A stretch of DNA of 64,000 nucleotides, from contig JAQXHC010000005.1 of NCBI GenBank assembly GCA_029007035.1, positions 62,001 to 126,000 of the forward strand, read 5' to 3'. Of the stretch, positions 42,779-52,169 are shown piece after piece. Every line of letters starts with the position of its first letter. The first letter of the stretch is position 1. A program made the position numbers and the translations under genes. Source of the DNA: Oscillospiraceae bacterium. Its GTDB lineage: Bacteria > Bacillota > Clostridia > Oscillospirales > Ruminococcaceae. The notes under the pieces were generated by a model. That model had not been told where the DNA came from. It worked only from the letters and a program-made list of their open reading frames with translations, and did no database searches.

Positions 42779-44149
42779 TCAGACTTTGCTTTTATCGCGG
42801 ATATTTTTAATGATGTCGTTTACAAGGTTGTTGAGATTAGAGTCTTTTTTCATGCCGTCGGACACATTCGTAATAGAATAGACTATCGTAGAATGATCGC
42901 GTCCGCCGAATTCTGTACCTATCGAGGCAAGGGGCATCTGGGTTATTTCTCTGACTACGTAGATCGCAACTTTTCTGGCAATTGAAATCTGTGCGCTTCT
43001 CTTTGAGGAACGCAGGTCATCGGGAGAAACTCCGTAAACCGTCGAAACCTCGGAGATAATTTTTTCTACAGTAATCGGTATCGGCTGATCGTCTGTAAGC
43101 ACATCGCGGATAACGCTCTGAGCCATTGAAATGGTTATCGGACTTCCTGCGAGATGATTGAGAGCCTTTAATTTGAGAACAGCTCCTTCAATCTGACGGA
43201 TATTTGATTTAAGTCTGTTTGCCATGAATTCAGCAACATCCCGTGGCATTTTAAGCTCTAAAAGCTCGGATTTCCGGTCTATAATAGCAAGACGTGTTTC
43301 ATAGTCCGGTGCTGAAATATCGGCAATAAGTCCGCCTTCAAAGCGTGTACGCAGACGCTCTTCGAGGGTAACAAGCTCTCTTGGAGGACGGTCGGATGTT
43401 ACGACGATCTGCTTGCCTTCCTGATAGAGCTTGTAGAATGTGTGGAAGAATTCCTCCTGCATACGCTCCTTGTTTGCAAAAAACTGAATATCGTCAATGA
43501 GAAGAATATCGGAATTCCGGTATTTTTCATGAAAATCGGATATAAGATTTGTATTCAGCGCATTGATAAGGTCATTTCCGAAAACCTCGCTGGTAACGTA
43601 AACAACATTGAAATTAGGGTGATTTTTTCTGACTTCGTTGTAAATTGCGGTGATAAGGTGAGTTTTTCCCATTCCGGACGGACCGTAGATAAACAGCGGA
43701 TTATATTCCGAAACTGCCTTGGTACCGCAGTTTTTCGCAACAGAACGGCTGCACGCGAGAGCGAATTCGTTTGATCTTCCCTGAATAAAGGTGTCGAAAG
43801 TATAGTCGTAGTTTGCGAATTTATATGACTGTTCAAGCTCGGCGTGTTTTTTTTCAAGTTCTGCGTCAGTTGGGACGTGGATCTCAGACGGCTCATCAGA
43901 TTCGACATCAATGACGATATTTGCCTTAAATCCGAGAATATTCAGAAAGGCTTCGCTGAGCTGAGATTCAAAATTGCTCATTACTATATTTTTCTGAAAA
44001 TCGGTCTGAACGCTGAAAACAGCATTGCTTCCGTTCAGTTCGACTGGCTTCATGGCGTTAATCCACGTAGTAACGCCGATTTCGGGAATAGTATTGTGTT
44101 CAAGGCAATATTTTTTTACATTTTCAAAAACTTCCTCAAATGAATTCAT
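42779..44149 (-). CDS. dnaA: Chromosomal replication initiator DnaA
   Basis: DnaA binds origin boxes and opens the duplex to start replication. The 456-aa protein has the N-terminal helicase-contact domain, a linker, an AAA+ ATPase (GPSGMGKTHL, LLIDDIQFF) and the C-terminal DnaA-box-binding helix-turn-helix with signature GGRDHSTIVYSI. GGAGG is 6 nt before the ATG. It heads the leftward replication operon, with a consensus-like promoter at 44313-44341. Confidence 0.98.
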   Translation of the reverse strand: MNSFEEVFENVKKYCLEHNTIPEIGVTTWINAMKPVELNGSNAVFSVQTDFQKNIVMSNFESQLSEAFLNILGFKANIVIDVESDEPSEIHVPTDAELEKKHAELEQSYKFANYDYTFDTFIQGRSNEFALACSRSVAKNCGTKAVSEYNPLFIYGPSGMGKTHLITAIYNEVRKNHPNFNVVYVTSEVFGNDLINALNTNLISDFHEKYRNSDILLIDDIQFFANKERMQEEFFHTFYKLYQEGKQIVVTSDRPPRELVTLEERLRTRFEGGLIADISAPDYETRLAIIDRKSELLELKMPRDVAEFMANRLKSNIRQIEGAVLKLKALNHLAGSPITISMAQSVIRDVLTDDQPIPITVEKIISEVSTVYGVSPDDLRSSKRSAQISIARKVAIYVVREITQMPLASIGTEFGGRDHSTIVYSITNVSDGMKKDSNLNNLVNDIIKNIRDKSKV

Positions 44150-44640
44150 TTTTTACCTCCGTATATATTAGGCAGCGGCACTGTAATATTTTCGCCGGAG
44201 ATTGAAAAAAAGTGAGTAAAACGGCGAAAATATGTATCACGGGCAGCGCTGACCCTGAATAAGAGCGGAACGGACGGCGAATATATCCATACTCCACTAA
44301 ATATATACATTAATTATATCATATTCAATCTGAAATTGCAAGCATTTTATATAGTATATAAATACAGAAATTCAGACTTTATTTCAACATGGTTTTCGAC
44401 AATGTGTTGAAAAGTTTGTGGAATTAACAGCTGATTGTTAAAATCCGGGCATTTATGCGTCCGGTAAAGAAAAAAAGATGTTGAAAATAATACTTTTGAG
44501 TTGGAAATCAGAAGTATTTTAATATTTATCAACATTTTATAATTGACAGTATGTTGAAAAACGCAGCGGAAAATAAGAAATGATTTTGGTAAATGAACTA
44601 AAAATATTGATTTCCTGAGAAAAATTTCACAAATTGCTTG
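44150..44640. other. oriC, dnaA-rpmH part with DnaA-box cluster
   Basis: Between the divergent dnaA and rpmH lie DnaA-box-like 9-mers: TTTTCGACA (44393), TGTTGAAAA (44405, 44479, 44552), TGTGGAATT (44417) and TTATCAACA (44526). They are spread over 170 bp of AT-rich DNA, in both orientations. The TTWTCMACA form suggests a relaxed box preference. The gap also holds the dnaA promoter. No gene is supported. Confidence 0.8.
44313..44341 (-). promoter_or_regulatory. SigA-type promoter of dnaA
   Basis: Minus-strand TTGCAA (44341-44336), 17-nt spacer, TATAAT (44318-44313), about 165 nt upstream of the dnaA start and next to the box cluster, so self-repression by DnaA is plausible. Confidence 0.8.
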
Positions 44641-44666
44641 ACATATCTGAAATTATACGCTATAAT
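44638..44666 (+). promoter_or_regulatory. Consensus SigA promoter of rpmH
   Basis: TTGACA (44638-44643), 17-nt spacer and TATAAT (44661-44666) match consensus exactly, giving a leader of about 80 nt. It fits strong, growth-linked expression. Confidence 0.93.
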
Positions 44667-44753
44667 CTTATAGTGTAATGCGGACAACCGGTCCGCTGAT
44701 ATTGTGAAAAAGCAAATTATATATATTTTGCACCGGAGAGGAGGACTTTAACT

Positions 44754-44888
44754 ATGAAGAGAACTTACCAGCCTAAGAAGCTCCACAGAAAGAAGGAGCA
44801 CGGCTTCATGAAGAGAATGTCTACTAAGAACGGCAGAAAGGTTTTAGCTCGTAGAAGAGCCAAGGGCAGAGCAAGATTAACTCACTGA
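44754..44888 (+). CDS. rpmH: 50S ribosomal protein L34
   Basis: L34 is the small basic protein of the 50S subunit. The 44-residue product reads [20 protein letters not shown] at its start and ends [10 protein letters not shown]; Lys and Arg make up over a third of it. Both ends match the family. GGAGAGGAGG lies just upstream. A terminator follows directly, so most transcripts are monocistronic and rnpA needs read-through or its own promoter. Confidence 0.98.
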   Translation: MKRTYQPKKLHRKKEHGFMKRMSTKNGRKVLARRRAKGRARLTH

Positions 44889-44895
44889 CGAGGCT

Positions 44896-44926
44896 GACCA
44901 CAAATGAATTTTTGTGGTCTTTTTTG
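44896..44926 (+). terminator. Intrinsic terminator after rpmH
   Basis: GACCACAAA (44896-44904) pairs with TTTGTGGTC (44911-44919), followed by seven T. Confidence 0.92.
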
Positions 44927-45002
44927 TTAAAAGTAACTTCTAAAAGCGCATAAATCTATCAGCGCTTGCGAGGAGTTTCAGAAAATTCAAAAGGTCTGAT
45001 TT

Positions 45003-45371
45003 ATGCTTTATACGGAAATTTTAAACGAAAACAGGGATTTTCTTGCTCTGTATAAAAAAGGAAAATTTACCGCCTGTAAATATTCGGTAATATATATACG
45101 CCCGAACGGCAGACCTTTTAACCGCCTCGGAATCACCGCAGGAAAAAAAATAGGCAATGCCGTACATCGTAACAGGGCAAAGAGGCTTATACGCCTTGCT
45201 TACCGAGAGAATGAAACTGAAATGCCTGTCGGAATTGATATTGTTATTGTTGCAAGAACTGCAATATGTAATATAAAATCTACAGAATACTGCGGGTATA
45301 TGAAAAAATACGGTACTGCGGAAATAAACAGAATGTTTTCTTCCTTTGATTTTGATAAAAGAAAAAAATGA
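45003..45371 (+). CDS. rnpA: Ribonuclease P protein component
   Basis: RnpA assists RNase P RNA in 5' maturation of tRNAs. The 122-aa basic protein holds the signature [20 protein letters not shown] and an N-terminal strand pattern with [15 protein letters not shown] precedes the ATG. It lies in the usual place after rpmH and overlaps yidD by 4 nt (ATGA). Confidence 0.95.
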   Translation: MLYTEILNENRDFLALYKKGKFTACKYSVIYIRPNGRPFNRLGITAGKKIGNAVHRNRAKRLIRLAYRENETEMPVGIDIVIVARTAICNIKSTEYCGYMKKYGTAEINRMFSSFDFDKRKK

Positions 45372-45655
45372 AGTTTATTATCATTGCTTTGATTAAATTT
45401 TACAGAAAGTTTATTTCTCCCCTTACACCGCCGAAATGTAAATATTATCCTTCGTGCAGCAGCTATGCTCTGACTGCGGTTATGAGATTCGGTGCGATAA
45501 GAGGCTGTTTGCTTGCGGCATGGAGACTTCTGAGATGCAATCCATGGTCAATGGGCGGAATCGACTATGTTCCGGAAAAATTTACCTTTAAGGTGAAAAA
45601 ATACGACTATTCCTCGCCTGTTGATTACGGCGATGACGAGATACAAAACGATTAG
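45368..45655 (+). CDS. yidD: Membrane protein insertion efficiency factor YidD
   Basis: YidD helps YidC-dependent membrane insertion. The 95-aa protein has the family core: [20 protein letters not shown] with three Cys, then [16 protein letters not shown]. The N-terminal amphipathic helix is present. It is coupled by overlap to rnpA and is followed by yidC after 15 nt. Confidence 0.96.
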   Translation: MKFIIIALIKFYRKFISPLTPPKCKYYPSCSSYALTAVMRFGAIRGCLLAAWRLLRCNPWSMGGIDYVPEKFTFKVKKYDYSSPVDYGDDEIQND

Positions 45656-45670
45656 AGGTTTAACTGATTT

Positions 45671-46828
45671 ATGAATTTTATTTACGATATAATTGGCTAT
45701 CCGCTCGGCTTTCTTATGAGCCTTATTTATAACTTTGTTGATAACTATGCAATAGCCATTATTCTGTTTACTCTTGTTACAAAGATTTTGCTTTCGCCGG
45801 TCAACTACATTACTCAGAAAAACGCTGCGCGTATGCGTCTGCTCAATCCGAAAATAGCAAAGCTGAGAAAAAGCTACAGCAACAACCCCACAAAGCTTCA
45901 GGAGGAAACTCAGAAGCTCTATCATCAGGAGGGCATCAATCAGATGGCTTCATGCCTTCCCTCAATTATTCAGATGCTTCTGCTTTTCGGTGTGCTGGAC
46001 GTTGTTTACAAGCCGCTTACCCATATTCTCAGACTTGGTAAGGATTTTATCAGAAATGCAATTTCCATCGCAAACGATACCGCTGTTGCTGCAGGAGGAA
46101 AGGCTATCTCATCGGGCGCACTGAATTGTGAGCTTCGTACTATGGAGCAGATTCAGATTGCCGGAAACGCCGATAAATTTTCTGCTCTTGACGCGGGAAA
46201 AATTGGTTCAATCAGCGATTTCTATGATAAATTTACTCTTTTTGGAGCTAACCTCGGAAAAACACCTTCGCTTCATCCCGAAACATGGAACGGAGAAAGC
46301 ATTATTCTTTTTCTGATTCCTTTCCTTGCAGGTCTTTCACAGCTCCTTTACACTATTTACAGTCAGATGTATCAGAAAAAGCATAATCCCGATATGGCAA
46401 GCATGGGATGTATGAATGTTTTGCTCTTCATGATGCCTGTGATGTCAGTTGTATTTGCATTTGCACTTCCTGCCGGTGTAGGATTCTACTGGATATGGTC
46501 ATCTATATTCTCGTTCCTTATTACGTTCGCTCTTAATATTTATTTTTCCGATGAGCGTACGGTTAAAATAAATGAAAAGGAAAAAGAAAAAGCTCGTATT
46601 TATGCTGAGAAACACCCCGAAAAGAAAACATTAATGCAGAAGCTTTTAGAGCAGCAGGCTGCACTTGAACAGCAGCAGAACGGCGGCTCTTCGGCTTCGG
46701 GAAAGCAGGGCGGAGGAAAGATTTCGCGCTCTGAAATGAATAAGGTTAACCGTGATAAGATCGCCGAGGCAAGAAGAAGAATGGCTGAAAAATACGGCGA
46801 CGAGTATATGGACGGCGACGACGAATAA
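45671..46828 (+). CDS. yidC: Membrane protein insertase YidC
   Basis: YidC/SpoIIIJ inserts proteins into the membrane, alone or with Sec. The 385-aa protein has five or so membrane helices, opening NFIYDIIGYPLGFLMSLIY, and the YidC core KILLSPVNYITQKNAARM, IIQMLLLFGVLDV and GVGFYWIWSSIFSF. An insert of about 75 residues (roughly 125-200) between the second and third helices is longer than in Bacillus. The last 100 residues are highly charged and Gln-rich. No clear lipobox is visible. Confidence 0.95.
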   Translation: MNFIYDIIGYPLGFLMSLIYNFVDNYAIAIILFTLVTKILLSPVNYITQKNAARMRLLNPKIAKLRKSYSNNPTKLQEETQKLYHQEGINQMASCLPSIIQMLLLFGVLDVVYKPLTHILRLGKDFIRNAISIANDTAVAAGGKAISSGALNCELRTMEQIQIAGNADKFSALDAGKIGSISDFYDKFTLFGANLGKTPSLHPETWNGESIILFLIPFLAGLSQLLYTIYSQMYQKKHNPDMASMGCMNVLLFMMPVMSVVFAFALPAGVGFYWIWSSIFSFLITFALNIYFSDERTVKINEKEKEKARIYAEKHPEKKTLMQKLLEQQAALEQQQNGGSSASGKQGGGKISRSEMNKVNRDKIAEARRRMAEKYGDEYMDGDDE

Positions 46829-46915
46829 TAAGCTGTCCTCAAAGATAACAACATTGTAAATTTTTTCGCCCGTTTCTGTTAGAGACGGATCGTGAAAAAA
46901 CCGGAGGTAATCAAA

Positions 46916-47962
46916 ATGACTGAAGTTTTTACTGCTAAATCACTTGAAGAAGCAAAAGAGCTTGCCGCTGAAAAATTCGGAAAAAAGGTAAGCGAAATCA
47001 AATTTGAAATCGTCGAAGAAGGTAAAAAAGGCTTTCTTGGAATCGGTAAAACCGATTTTAAGGTAAAGGCTACTGTTGCCGATAAAGCCGAAGCTCCTTC
47101 TCCTGCTGTTAATACAAAGCCTGCTGAGGAAATTAAATCTGAGCCTGAAGTAAAACCCGTTGTAAATGAAGAAACTTCCGCTCCTGTCAGCGAGTGTGCT
47201 GAAGAAAAAGAATCTGCTCCAGCTGAGGAAAAGACTGAATCAGCTGTGCAGGATGACAGTGACGAGGACGAGTATTCACTTGATAATTATACTGTTATCG
47301 AAGATGAATCTATGATAAACCCCAAAGTAAAGCTTGCACGCGATTATATTATAAGCGTATTCAACGCAATGGACGTTAAGGCTGAATTTACTGTTTATCA
47401 GAATGAAACAGGTGCAATTATCAATATCGAAAGCGATAACAATGGTACTATTATTGGCAGACGCGGCGAAACTCTTGATGCTATCCAGTATCTCTGTTCA
47501 ATTATTGCAAATAAAGGCGATAAGGATTATTTCCGGATCACAATTGACTGCTACGGCTACCGCAAAAAGAGAAAGGAAACTCTTGAGCAGCTTGCGGCAA
47601 AGGTAGCAAAATCAGTACTCAGAACCGGTCGTTCACAGCCGCTTGAGCCGATGAATCCCTATGAAAGACGTGTAATTCATTCGGCTATTTCAGAAATTGA
47701 AGGAGTTTCTTCACGTTCAGTCGGTGAAGAGCCTTACCGTAAGATTATCATTTCGTCGAATAATCCCAGACGCGGAGGTAACGGCGACAGACACAGAAGA
47801 AATGATAACCGCGACAGCAGAGGAAGAGGCGCAAGACGTCCGAGACGTGAACCGTTTGAACCTAAGGCTATCGATCTTTCAACAAGTTTTGAAAAAGACT
47901 ATAAAAAACCAAAGCCTGAGGATAACATGGAAGGCGGACTTTACGGAAAGATTGAGTTTTAA
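46916..47962 (+). CDS. jag: Jag/KhpB RNA-binding protein
   Basis: This protein (SpoIIIJ-associated; KhpB) binds RNA, and in streptococci is involved in elongation and division. The 348-aa protein has a Jag-N domain (EEAKELAAEKFGKKVSEI, KKGFLGIGK), a long acidic linker (60-130), a KH domain with TIIGRRGETLDAIQYL, an R3H domain with LEPMNPYERRVIHSAI, and an Arg/Gly-rich tail. I start at 46916 because GGAGG is 8 nt upstream; an upstream GTG overlaps that site. Confidence 0.94.
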   Translation: MTEVFTAKSLEEAKELAAEKFGKKVSEIKFEIVEEGKKGFLGIGKTDFKVKATVADKAEAPSPAVNTKPAEEIKSEPEVKPVVNEETSAPVSECAEEKESAPAEEKTESAVQDDSDEDEYSLDNYTVIEDESMINPKVKLARDYIISVFNAMDVKAEFTVYQNETGAIINIESDNNGTIIGRRGETLDAIQYLCSIIANKGDKDYFRITIDCYGYRKKRKETLEQLAAKVAKSVLRTGRSQPLEPMNPYERRVIHSAISEIEGVSSRSVGEEPYRKIIISSNNPRRGGNGDRHRRNDNRDSRGRGARRPRREPFEPKAIDLSTSFEKDYKKPKPEDNMEGGLYGKIEF

Positions 47963-48036
47963 TCTTAATTAGTTGAAAAAGTTATCGGAGAGACCGTAAA
48001 AGTTCTCTCCGGTATAACTGACTAAATAAATCATTA

Positions 48037-48061
48037 CAACGGCATCTGCCGTTGTTTTTTT
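48037..48061 (+). terminator. Intrinsic terminator just before mnmE
   Basis: CAACGGCA (48037-48044) and TGCCGTTG (48047-48054) form a perfect 8-bp stem followed by seven T. It ends 2 nt before the mnmE GGAGG site, so mnmE transcripts either start inside or pass through it. A second hairpin, CGGAGAGA/TCTCTCCG, lies upstream at about 47985-48012. Confidence 0.85.
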
Positions 48062-48072
48062 AGGAGGATTAA

Positions 48073-49434
48073 ATGTCAACGATTGCGGCAATTTCAACGC
48101 CCAATGCGCCCGGAGGAATAGCAGTTATACGTATTTCCGGAGAGCAGGCTATCGATGTAGCAGAGCGGATTTTCAAGCCGTTCGGAGGTAAGCGGGTGTC
48201 AGATATGGCAGGATATTCCTGCGCTTACGGAGCGGCTTATGACGGTGATGAAAGGCTTGATGACTGCATTCTGACTGTTTTCCGTGCTCCTCACAGCTAT
48301 ACGGGAGAGGATACGGCAGAGCTTTCATGCCATGGAGGAATTTGTATAACAAGACAGATTCTGCGTGTGATTCTTAAAAACGGAGCTGAAAATGCAGGTC
48401 CGGGAGAATTTACAAAGCGTGCATTCATGAACGGAAAAATTGACCTGACTCAGGCAGAGGCAGTTATGGATATTATTTCCGCAAAGGGAAGCCGCGAGTT
48501 GAAAATGGCGGAGCAGCTTCGCAGCGGAGCGGTTTTTAAAAGTATGAAGCGATGTTCGGATAAACTTATCAGGATCCTTGGCAGTCTTGCTGCATGGGCG
48601 GATTATCCGGAGGAGGATATTCCGGAGGTAGAGCCGACGGCTCTTGCGTATTCTCTGAGAGAGGTTTACAGCGATATATCCTCGCTTATTGCTAATTATG
48701 ACAGAGGAAGAATTCTGCGGAACGGAATATCCGCAGTAATAGTAGGCAGACCGAATGTCGGAAAATCAACGCTTTTTAATTGTCTCAGCGGCTGTGAGAG
48801 GAGTATTGTAACTGACATTGCAGGAACGACACGTGATATGATTGAAGAGACAGTTATGCTTGGTGATATAGCTCTTCGGCTATCCGATACGGCAGGAATC
48901 CATAATACTAATGATGTAATTGAAGGTATCGGAGTTGATATTGCTCGTAAACAGATCAACGAAGCTGATTTGGTATTTGCTGTTTTTGACGGAAGTTGTC
49001 CTCTTACGGCGGACGATTTAGATATTATTAAAAATGTTAAAAATAAAAATTGTATTGCAATAATCAATAAAAATGATACTGAAATTATTATCGACAGTGA
49101 AATTATTTCTAATTCATTTAAACATATTGTATATTTGTCTGCTAAAAATAGTGACGGACTTGACAAGCTTAAAGATGCCGTTGAAGAAGAATTCAGACTT
49201 AACGAGATGAATTTTGATACAGCAACCGCTGCAAATGAGCGTCAGAAAAGATGTATCGAATGTGCAATGAATTCGATAATGCAGGCAATTGACATTATTG
49301 AAAATGGTGAAATGCTTGATGCTGTGACTGTTGTGATTGACGAAGCTGAACAACATTTACTTGAGCTTACAGGCGAGAAAATTACAAATGCAGTTGTTGA
49401 TGAAGTCTTTTCACGTTTTTGTGTTGGAAAATGA
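48073..49434 (+). CDS. mnmE: tRNA modification GTPase MnmE
   Basis: MnmE and MnmG together make the 5-carboxymethylaminomethyl group of wobble uridines. The 453-aa protein has an N-terminal folate-binding domain (MSTIAAISTPNAPGGIAVIR), a helical domain, an inserted G domain (GRPNVGKSTLF, DTAGIH, INKND) and the C-terminal catalytic FCVGK. GGAGG lies 5 nt before the ATG. Its stop is followed at once by a parS site, then mnmG. Confidence 0.97.
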   Translation: MSTIAAISTPNAPGGIAVIRISGEQAIDVAERIFKPFGGKRVSDMAGYSCAYGAAYDGDERLDDCILTVFRAPHSYTGEDTAELSCHGGICITRQILRVILKNGAENAGPGEFTKRAFMNGKIDLTQAEAVMDIISAKGSRELKMAEQLRSGAVFKSMKRCSDKLIRILGSLAAWADYPEEDIPEVEPTALAYSLREVYSDISSLIANYDRGRILRNGISAVIVGRPNVGKSTLFNCLSGCERSIVTDIAGTTRDMIEETVMLGDIALRLSDTAGIHNTNDVIEGIGVDIARKQINEADLVFAVFDGSCPLTADDLDIIKNVKNKNCIAIINKNDTEIIIDSEIISNSFKHIVYLSAKNSDGLDKLKDAVEEEFRLNEMNFDTATAANERQKRCIECAMNSIMQAIDIIENGEMLDAVTVVIDEAEQHLLELTGEKITNAVVDEVFSRFCVGK

Positions 49435-49450
49435 TGTTCCACGTGGAACA
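49435..49450. promoter_or_regulatory. parS site 1
   Basis: TGTTCCACGTGGAACA is a perfect 16-bp palindrome of the parS type, beginning on the base after the mnmE stop. It lies about 5 kb from the origin. Confidence 0.9.
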
Positions 49451-49467
49451 TTTTGTGAGGAATTATT

Positions 49468-51357
49468 ATGTCTTATTTAATGGGAGAATTTGATGTTGCT
49501 GTTATCGGTGCCGGTCATGCGGGAGTAGAAGCTGCATTGGCGTCCGCACGTCTTGGATGTAAGACGGTAATGTTCACTATATCGCTTGATCAGATAGCAA
49601 ATATGCCATGTAATCCATCGATTGGAGGTACTGCAAAAGGTCATCTTGTAAGGGAAATCGACGCTCTTGGCGGCGAAATGGGCAGAGCTGCGGATAAGTG
49701 TTTCATACAAAGCCGCATGCTTAACCTTGGAAAGGGACCTGCTGTTCACAGTCTGAGAGTTCAGGCAGATCGTGTAATGTACCATAATTATATGAAAAAT
49801 GTCTGTGAAAATCAGAAAAATCTCTTTGTTAAACAAGCAGAGGTTGCTGATATTATTGTCGAAGACGGTAAAATTACAGGTATTAAGACATCTCTTGGAG
49901 CTGTCTATCACGTTAAAGCAGCCATTATTGCAACCGGTACATATCTTAAAGGTAAGATTCATATTGGCGAAACATCTTATGAGAGTGGTCCGGATTCGGC
50001 GCTTCCGAGTAAGTATCTGTCAAAAAGTCTGACAGATAACGGTATTGAAATCCGTCGTTTCAAGACAGGTACTCCGTGTCGTGTAAATAAAAGGAGTATC
50101 AATTTTGATATTATGGAACGTCAGGACGGTGACGAGAATATTGTTCCGTTTTCTTATGAAACTGACAAAAATAATCTTAAAAATGTAGTCAGCTGTTACG
50201 TTACATATACTAACAGTAAAACTCATGAGGTAATACTTTCAAACCTTGACAGATCACCTCTTTACTCAGGAAAAATCGAGGGTGTCGGTCCAAGATACTG
50301 TCCGTCAATCGAGGACAAAATTGTAAGATTTTCAGATAAACCGAGACATCAGTTGTTTGTTGAACCAATGGGACTAAGCACTGAAGAATATTATCTGCAG
50401 GGAATGTCGTCATCACTTCCCGAAGATGTTCAGCTTGCTTTCTTACGTACAATAGATGGCTTGGAAGATGTTGAGATAATGCGTCCGGCATATGCAATAG
50501 AATATGATTGCTGTAATCCTAATCAGCTTTTTCCGACACTCGAATTCAAGAAAATCGAAGGACTATACGGCGCCGGTCAGTTTAACGGAAGTTCGGGGTA
50601 TGAGGAAGCTGCAGCACAAGGTATAGTTGCCGGAATCAATGCTGCTCTCAAAATTAAAGGAAAAAAACCGATGATACTTGACCGTGCAAGTTCATACATT
50701 GGAACGCTGGTTGACGATCTTGTAACTAAGGGATGCAGCGACCCTTATCGAATGATGACATCAAGGAGTGAATATCGGCTTGTGCTCAGACAGGATAATG
50801 CTGACCGACGTCTTACACCTGTTGGCTACGAAATCGGACTGATTTCAAAGGAGCGATACAATAGACTGATCAAAAAGGAATCGCTTATTAAATCCGAAAT
50901 AGAACGTCTGAAAAAGACAAATATTGCACCGTCGAAGGAGTTAAATCAATTCTTAGAGGATAATGGAACATCGCCTCTTACAACAGGCTGTAAATTAGCG
51001 GATCTGATTCGCAGACCTCAGCTTAATTATAACAATATTGCTCAATTTGATTCTGATAGGAATGAACTTCCGGACGATGTGTGCGAGCAGGTTCAGCTTG
51101 AAATAAAATATGAGGGATATATCTCAAAGCAGCTTGCTCAGATTGAAGCAATGCGTAAGCTTGAAGAAAAACAGCTTATGCAGAATTTCGATTATAGCAG
51201 GATTCACGGTCTCAGACTTGAAGCAATTGAAAAGCTCAACAAGTTCCAACCTGTTTCAATCGGACAGGCGTCGCGCATTTCAGGTGTATCACCTGCTGAT
51301 ATTTCTCTCCTTGCTGTTTGGCTTCAGCAGCAGAAAGGAATAAACAATGTTACGTGA
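49468..51357 (+). CDS. mnmG: tRNA uridine-5-carboxymethylaminomethyl modification enzyme MnmG
   Basis: MnmG is the FAD and NADH-using partner of MnmE. The 629-aa protein opens with a dinucleotide fold AVIGAGHAGVEAALASARLG and has the family motifs NMPCNPSIGGTAKGHLVREI, ATGTYLKG and the conserved MTSRSEYRL segment before the C-terminal helical MnmE-binding region. Its end overlaps rsmG by 11 nt. Confidence 0.97.
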   Translation: MSYLMGEFDVAVIGAGHAGVEAALASARLGCKTVMFTISLDQIANMPCNPSIGGTAKGHLVREIDALGGEMGRAADKCFIQSRMLNLGKGPAVHSLRVQADRVMYHNYMKNVCENQKNLFVKQAEVADIIVEDGKITGIKTSLGAVYHVKAAIIATGTYLKGKIHIGETSYESGPDSALPSKYLSKSLTDNGIEIRRFKTGTPCRVNKRSINFDIMERQDGDENIVPFSYETDKNNLKNVVSCYVTYTNSKTHEVILSNLDRSPLYSGKIEGVGPRYCPSIEDKIVRFSDKPRHQLFVEPMGLSTEEYYLQGMSSSLPEDVQLAFLRTIDGLEDVEIMRPAYAIEYDCCNPNQLFPTLEFKKIEGLYGAGQFNGSSGYEEAAAQGIVAGINAALKIKGKKPMILDRASSYIGTLVDDLVTKGCSDPYRMMTSRSEYRLVLRQDNADRRLTPVGYEIGLISKERYNRLIKKESLIKSEIERLKKTNIAPSKELNQFLEDNGTSPLTTGCKLADLIRRPQLNYNNIAQFDSDRNELPDDVCEQVQLEIKYEGYISKQLAQIEAMRKLEEKQLMQNFDYSRIHGLRLEAIEKLNKFQPVSIGQASRISGVSPADISLLAVWLQQQKGINNVT

Positions 51358-52051
51358 TTTTGAACTATGTTGCTCTGAATTATCTGAATACGGATTGACA
51401 ATGACGCCTGAGATGTACGAGAAATTTGATATATATGCGGAATTTCTTGTAGAATACAATAAAAATGTAAATCTTACAGCGATAACAGATGCAGATGAGA
51501 TTTTTCTTAAACATTTTATTGACAGCATTTTGATTTGCAGATATGTTGATATTCCCGAAAATGCGTCGGTTATTGATGTCGGAACAGGTGCAGGGTTTCC
51601 GTCTGTTCCTCTAAAAATTTTTCGTCCGGATATAAAAATAACACTCCTTGACAGTCTTAATAAGAGAATTGTATTTCTGAATCAGCTTTGTGAAAAGATT
51701 GATATTCAGGCAAATACCATTCACGGACGTGCTGAGGATATATCAAAAATGGCAGAATACAGAGAAAAATTTGACTTTTCCTGTGCCCGTGCAGTTGCTA
51801 ATATGTCTCTGCTGAGCGAGCTTTGCGTTCCTTTTTTAAAAGTCGGAGGTACATTTATTTCTATGAAGGGTCCGGGAGAAGATATATCATTGGGACAAAA
51901 CGCATTAAACGTCCTTGGCTGTGATAAAATGAATGAAATAAATTATATGCTTGGAATGGATTCACGTAGAATCATAACTGCAAAAAAAATATCGCACACT
52001 CCGACAAAATATCCGAGAAACAGCGGTCAGATAAAGAAAAAGCCGTTATAA
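51347..52051 (+). CDS. rsmG: 16S rRNA (guanine-N7)-methyltransferase RsmG
   Basis: RsmG (GidB) methylates G527 of 16S rRNA. The 234-aa protein has the LTAITDADEIFLKHFIDSI segment and SAM-binding site VIDVGTGAGFPSVPLKI. AAAGGA lies inside the end of mnmG. Loss of this gene is known in other bacteria to give low-level streptomycin resistance. A terminator follows. Confidence 0.96.
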   Translation: MLRDFELCCSELSEYGLTMTPEMYEKFDIYAEFLVEYNKNVNLTAITDADEIFLKHFIDSILICRYVDIPENASVIDVGTGAGFPSVPLKIFRPDIKITLLDSLNKRIVFLNQLCEKIDIQANTIHGRAEDISKMAEYREKFDFSCARAVANMSLLSELCVPFLKVGGTFISMKGPGEDISLGQNALNVLGCDKMNEINYMLGMDSRRIITAKKISHTPTKYPRNSGQIKKKPL

Positions 52052-52069
52052 AATTGAATAATAAGAATG

Positions 52070-52107
52070 AAAAAACCGCGGAAATCACGTATTTACGCGG
52101 TTTTTTT
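52070..52107 (+). terminator. Intrinsic terminator after rsmG
   Basis: AAAAAACCGCG (52070-52080) and CGCGGTTTTTT (52096-52106) flank a 15-nt loop and run into T bases. It separates the mnmE-mnmG-rsmG unit from noc. Confidence 0.9.
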
Positions 52108-52169
52108 CCGTAGATTTTATTTCCCGTCCATGTTAAAATAATAATATCAAAACGAAAGGAGTAAAAATA

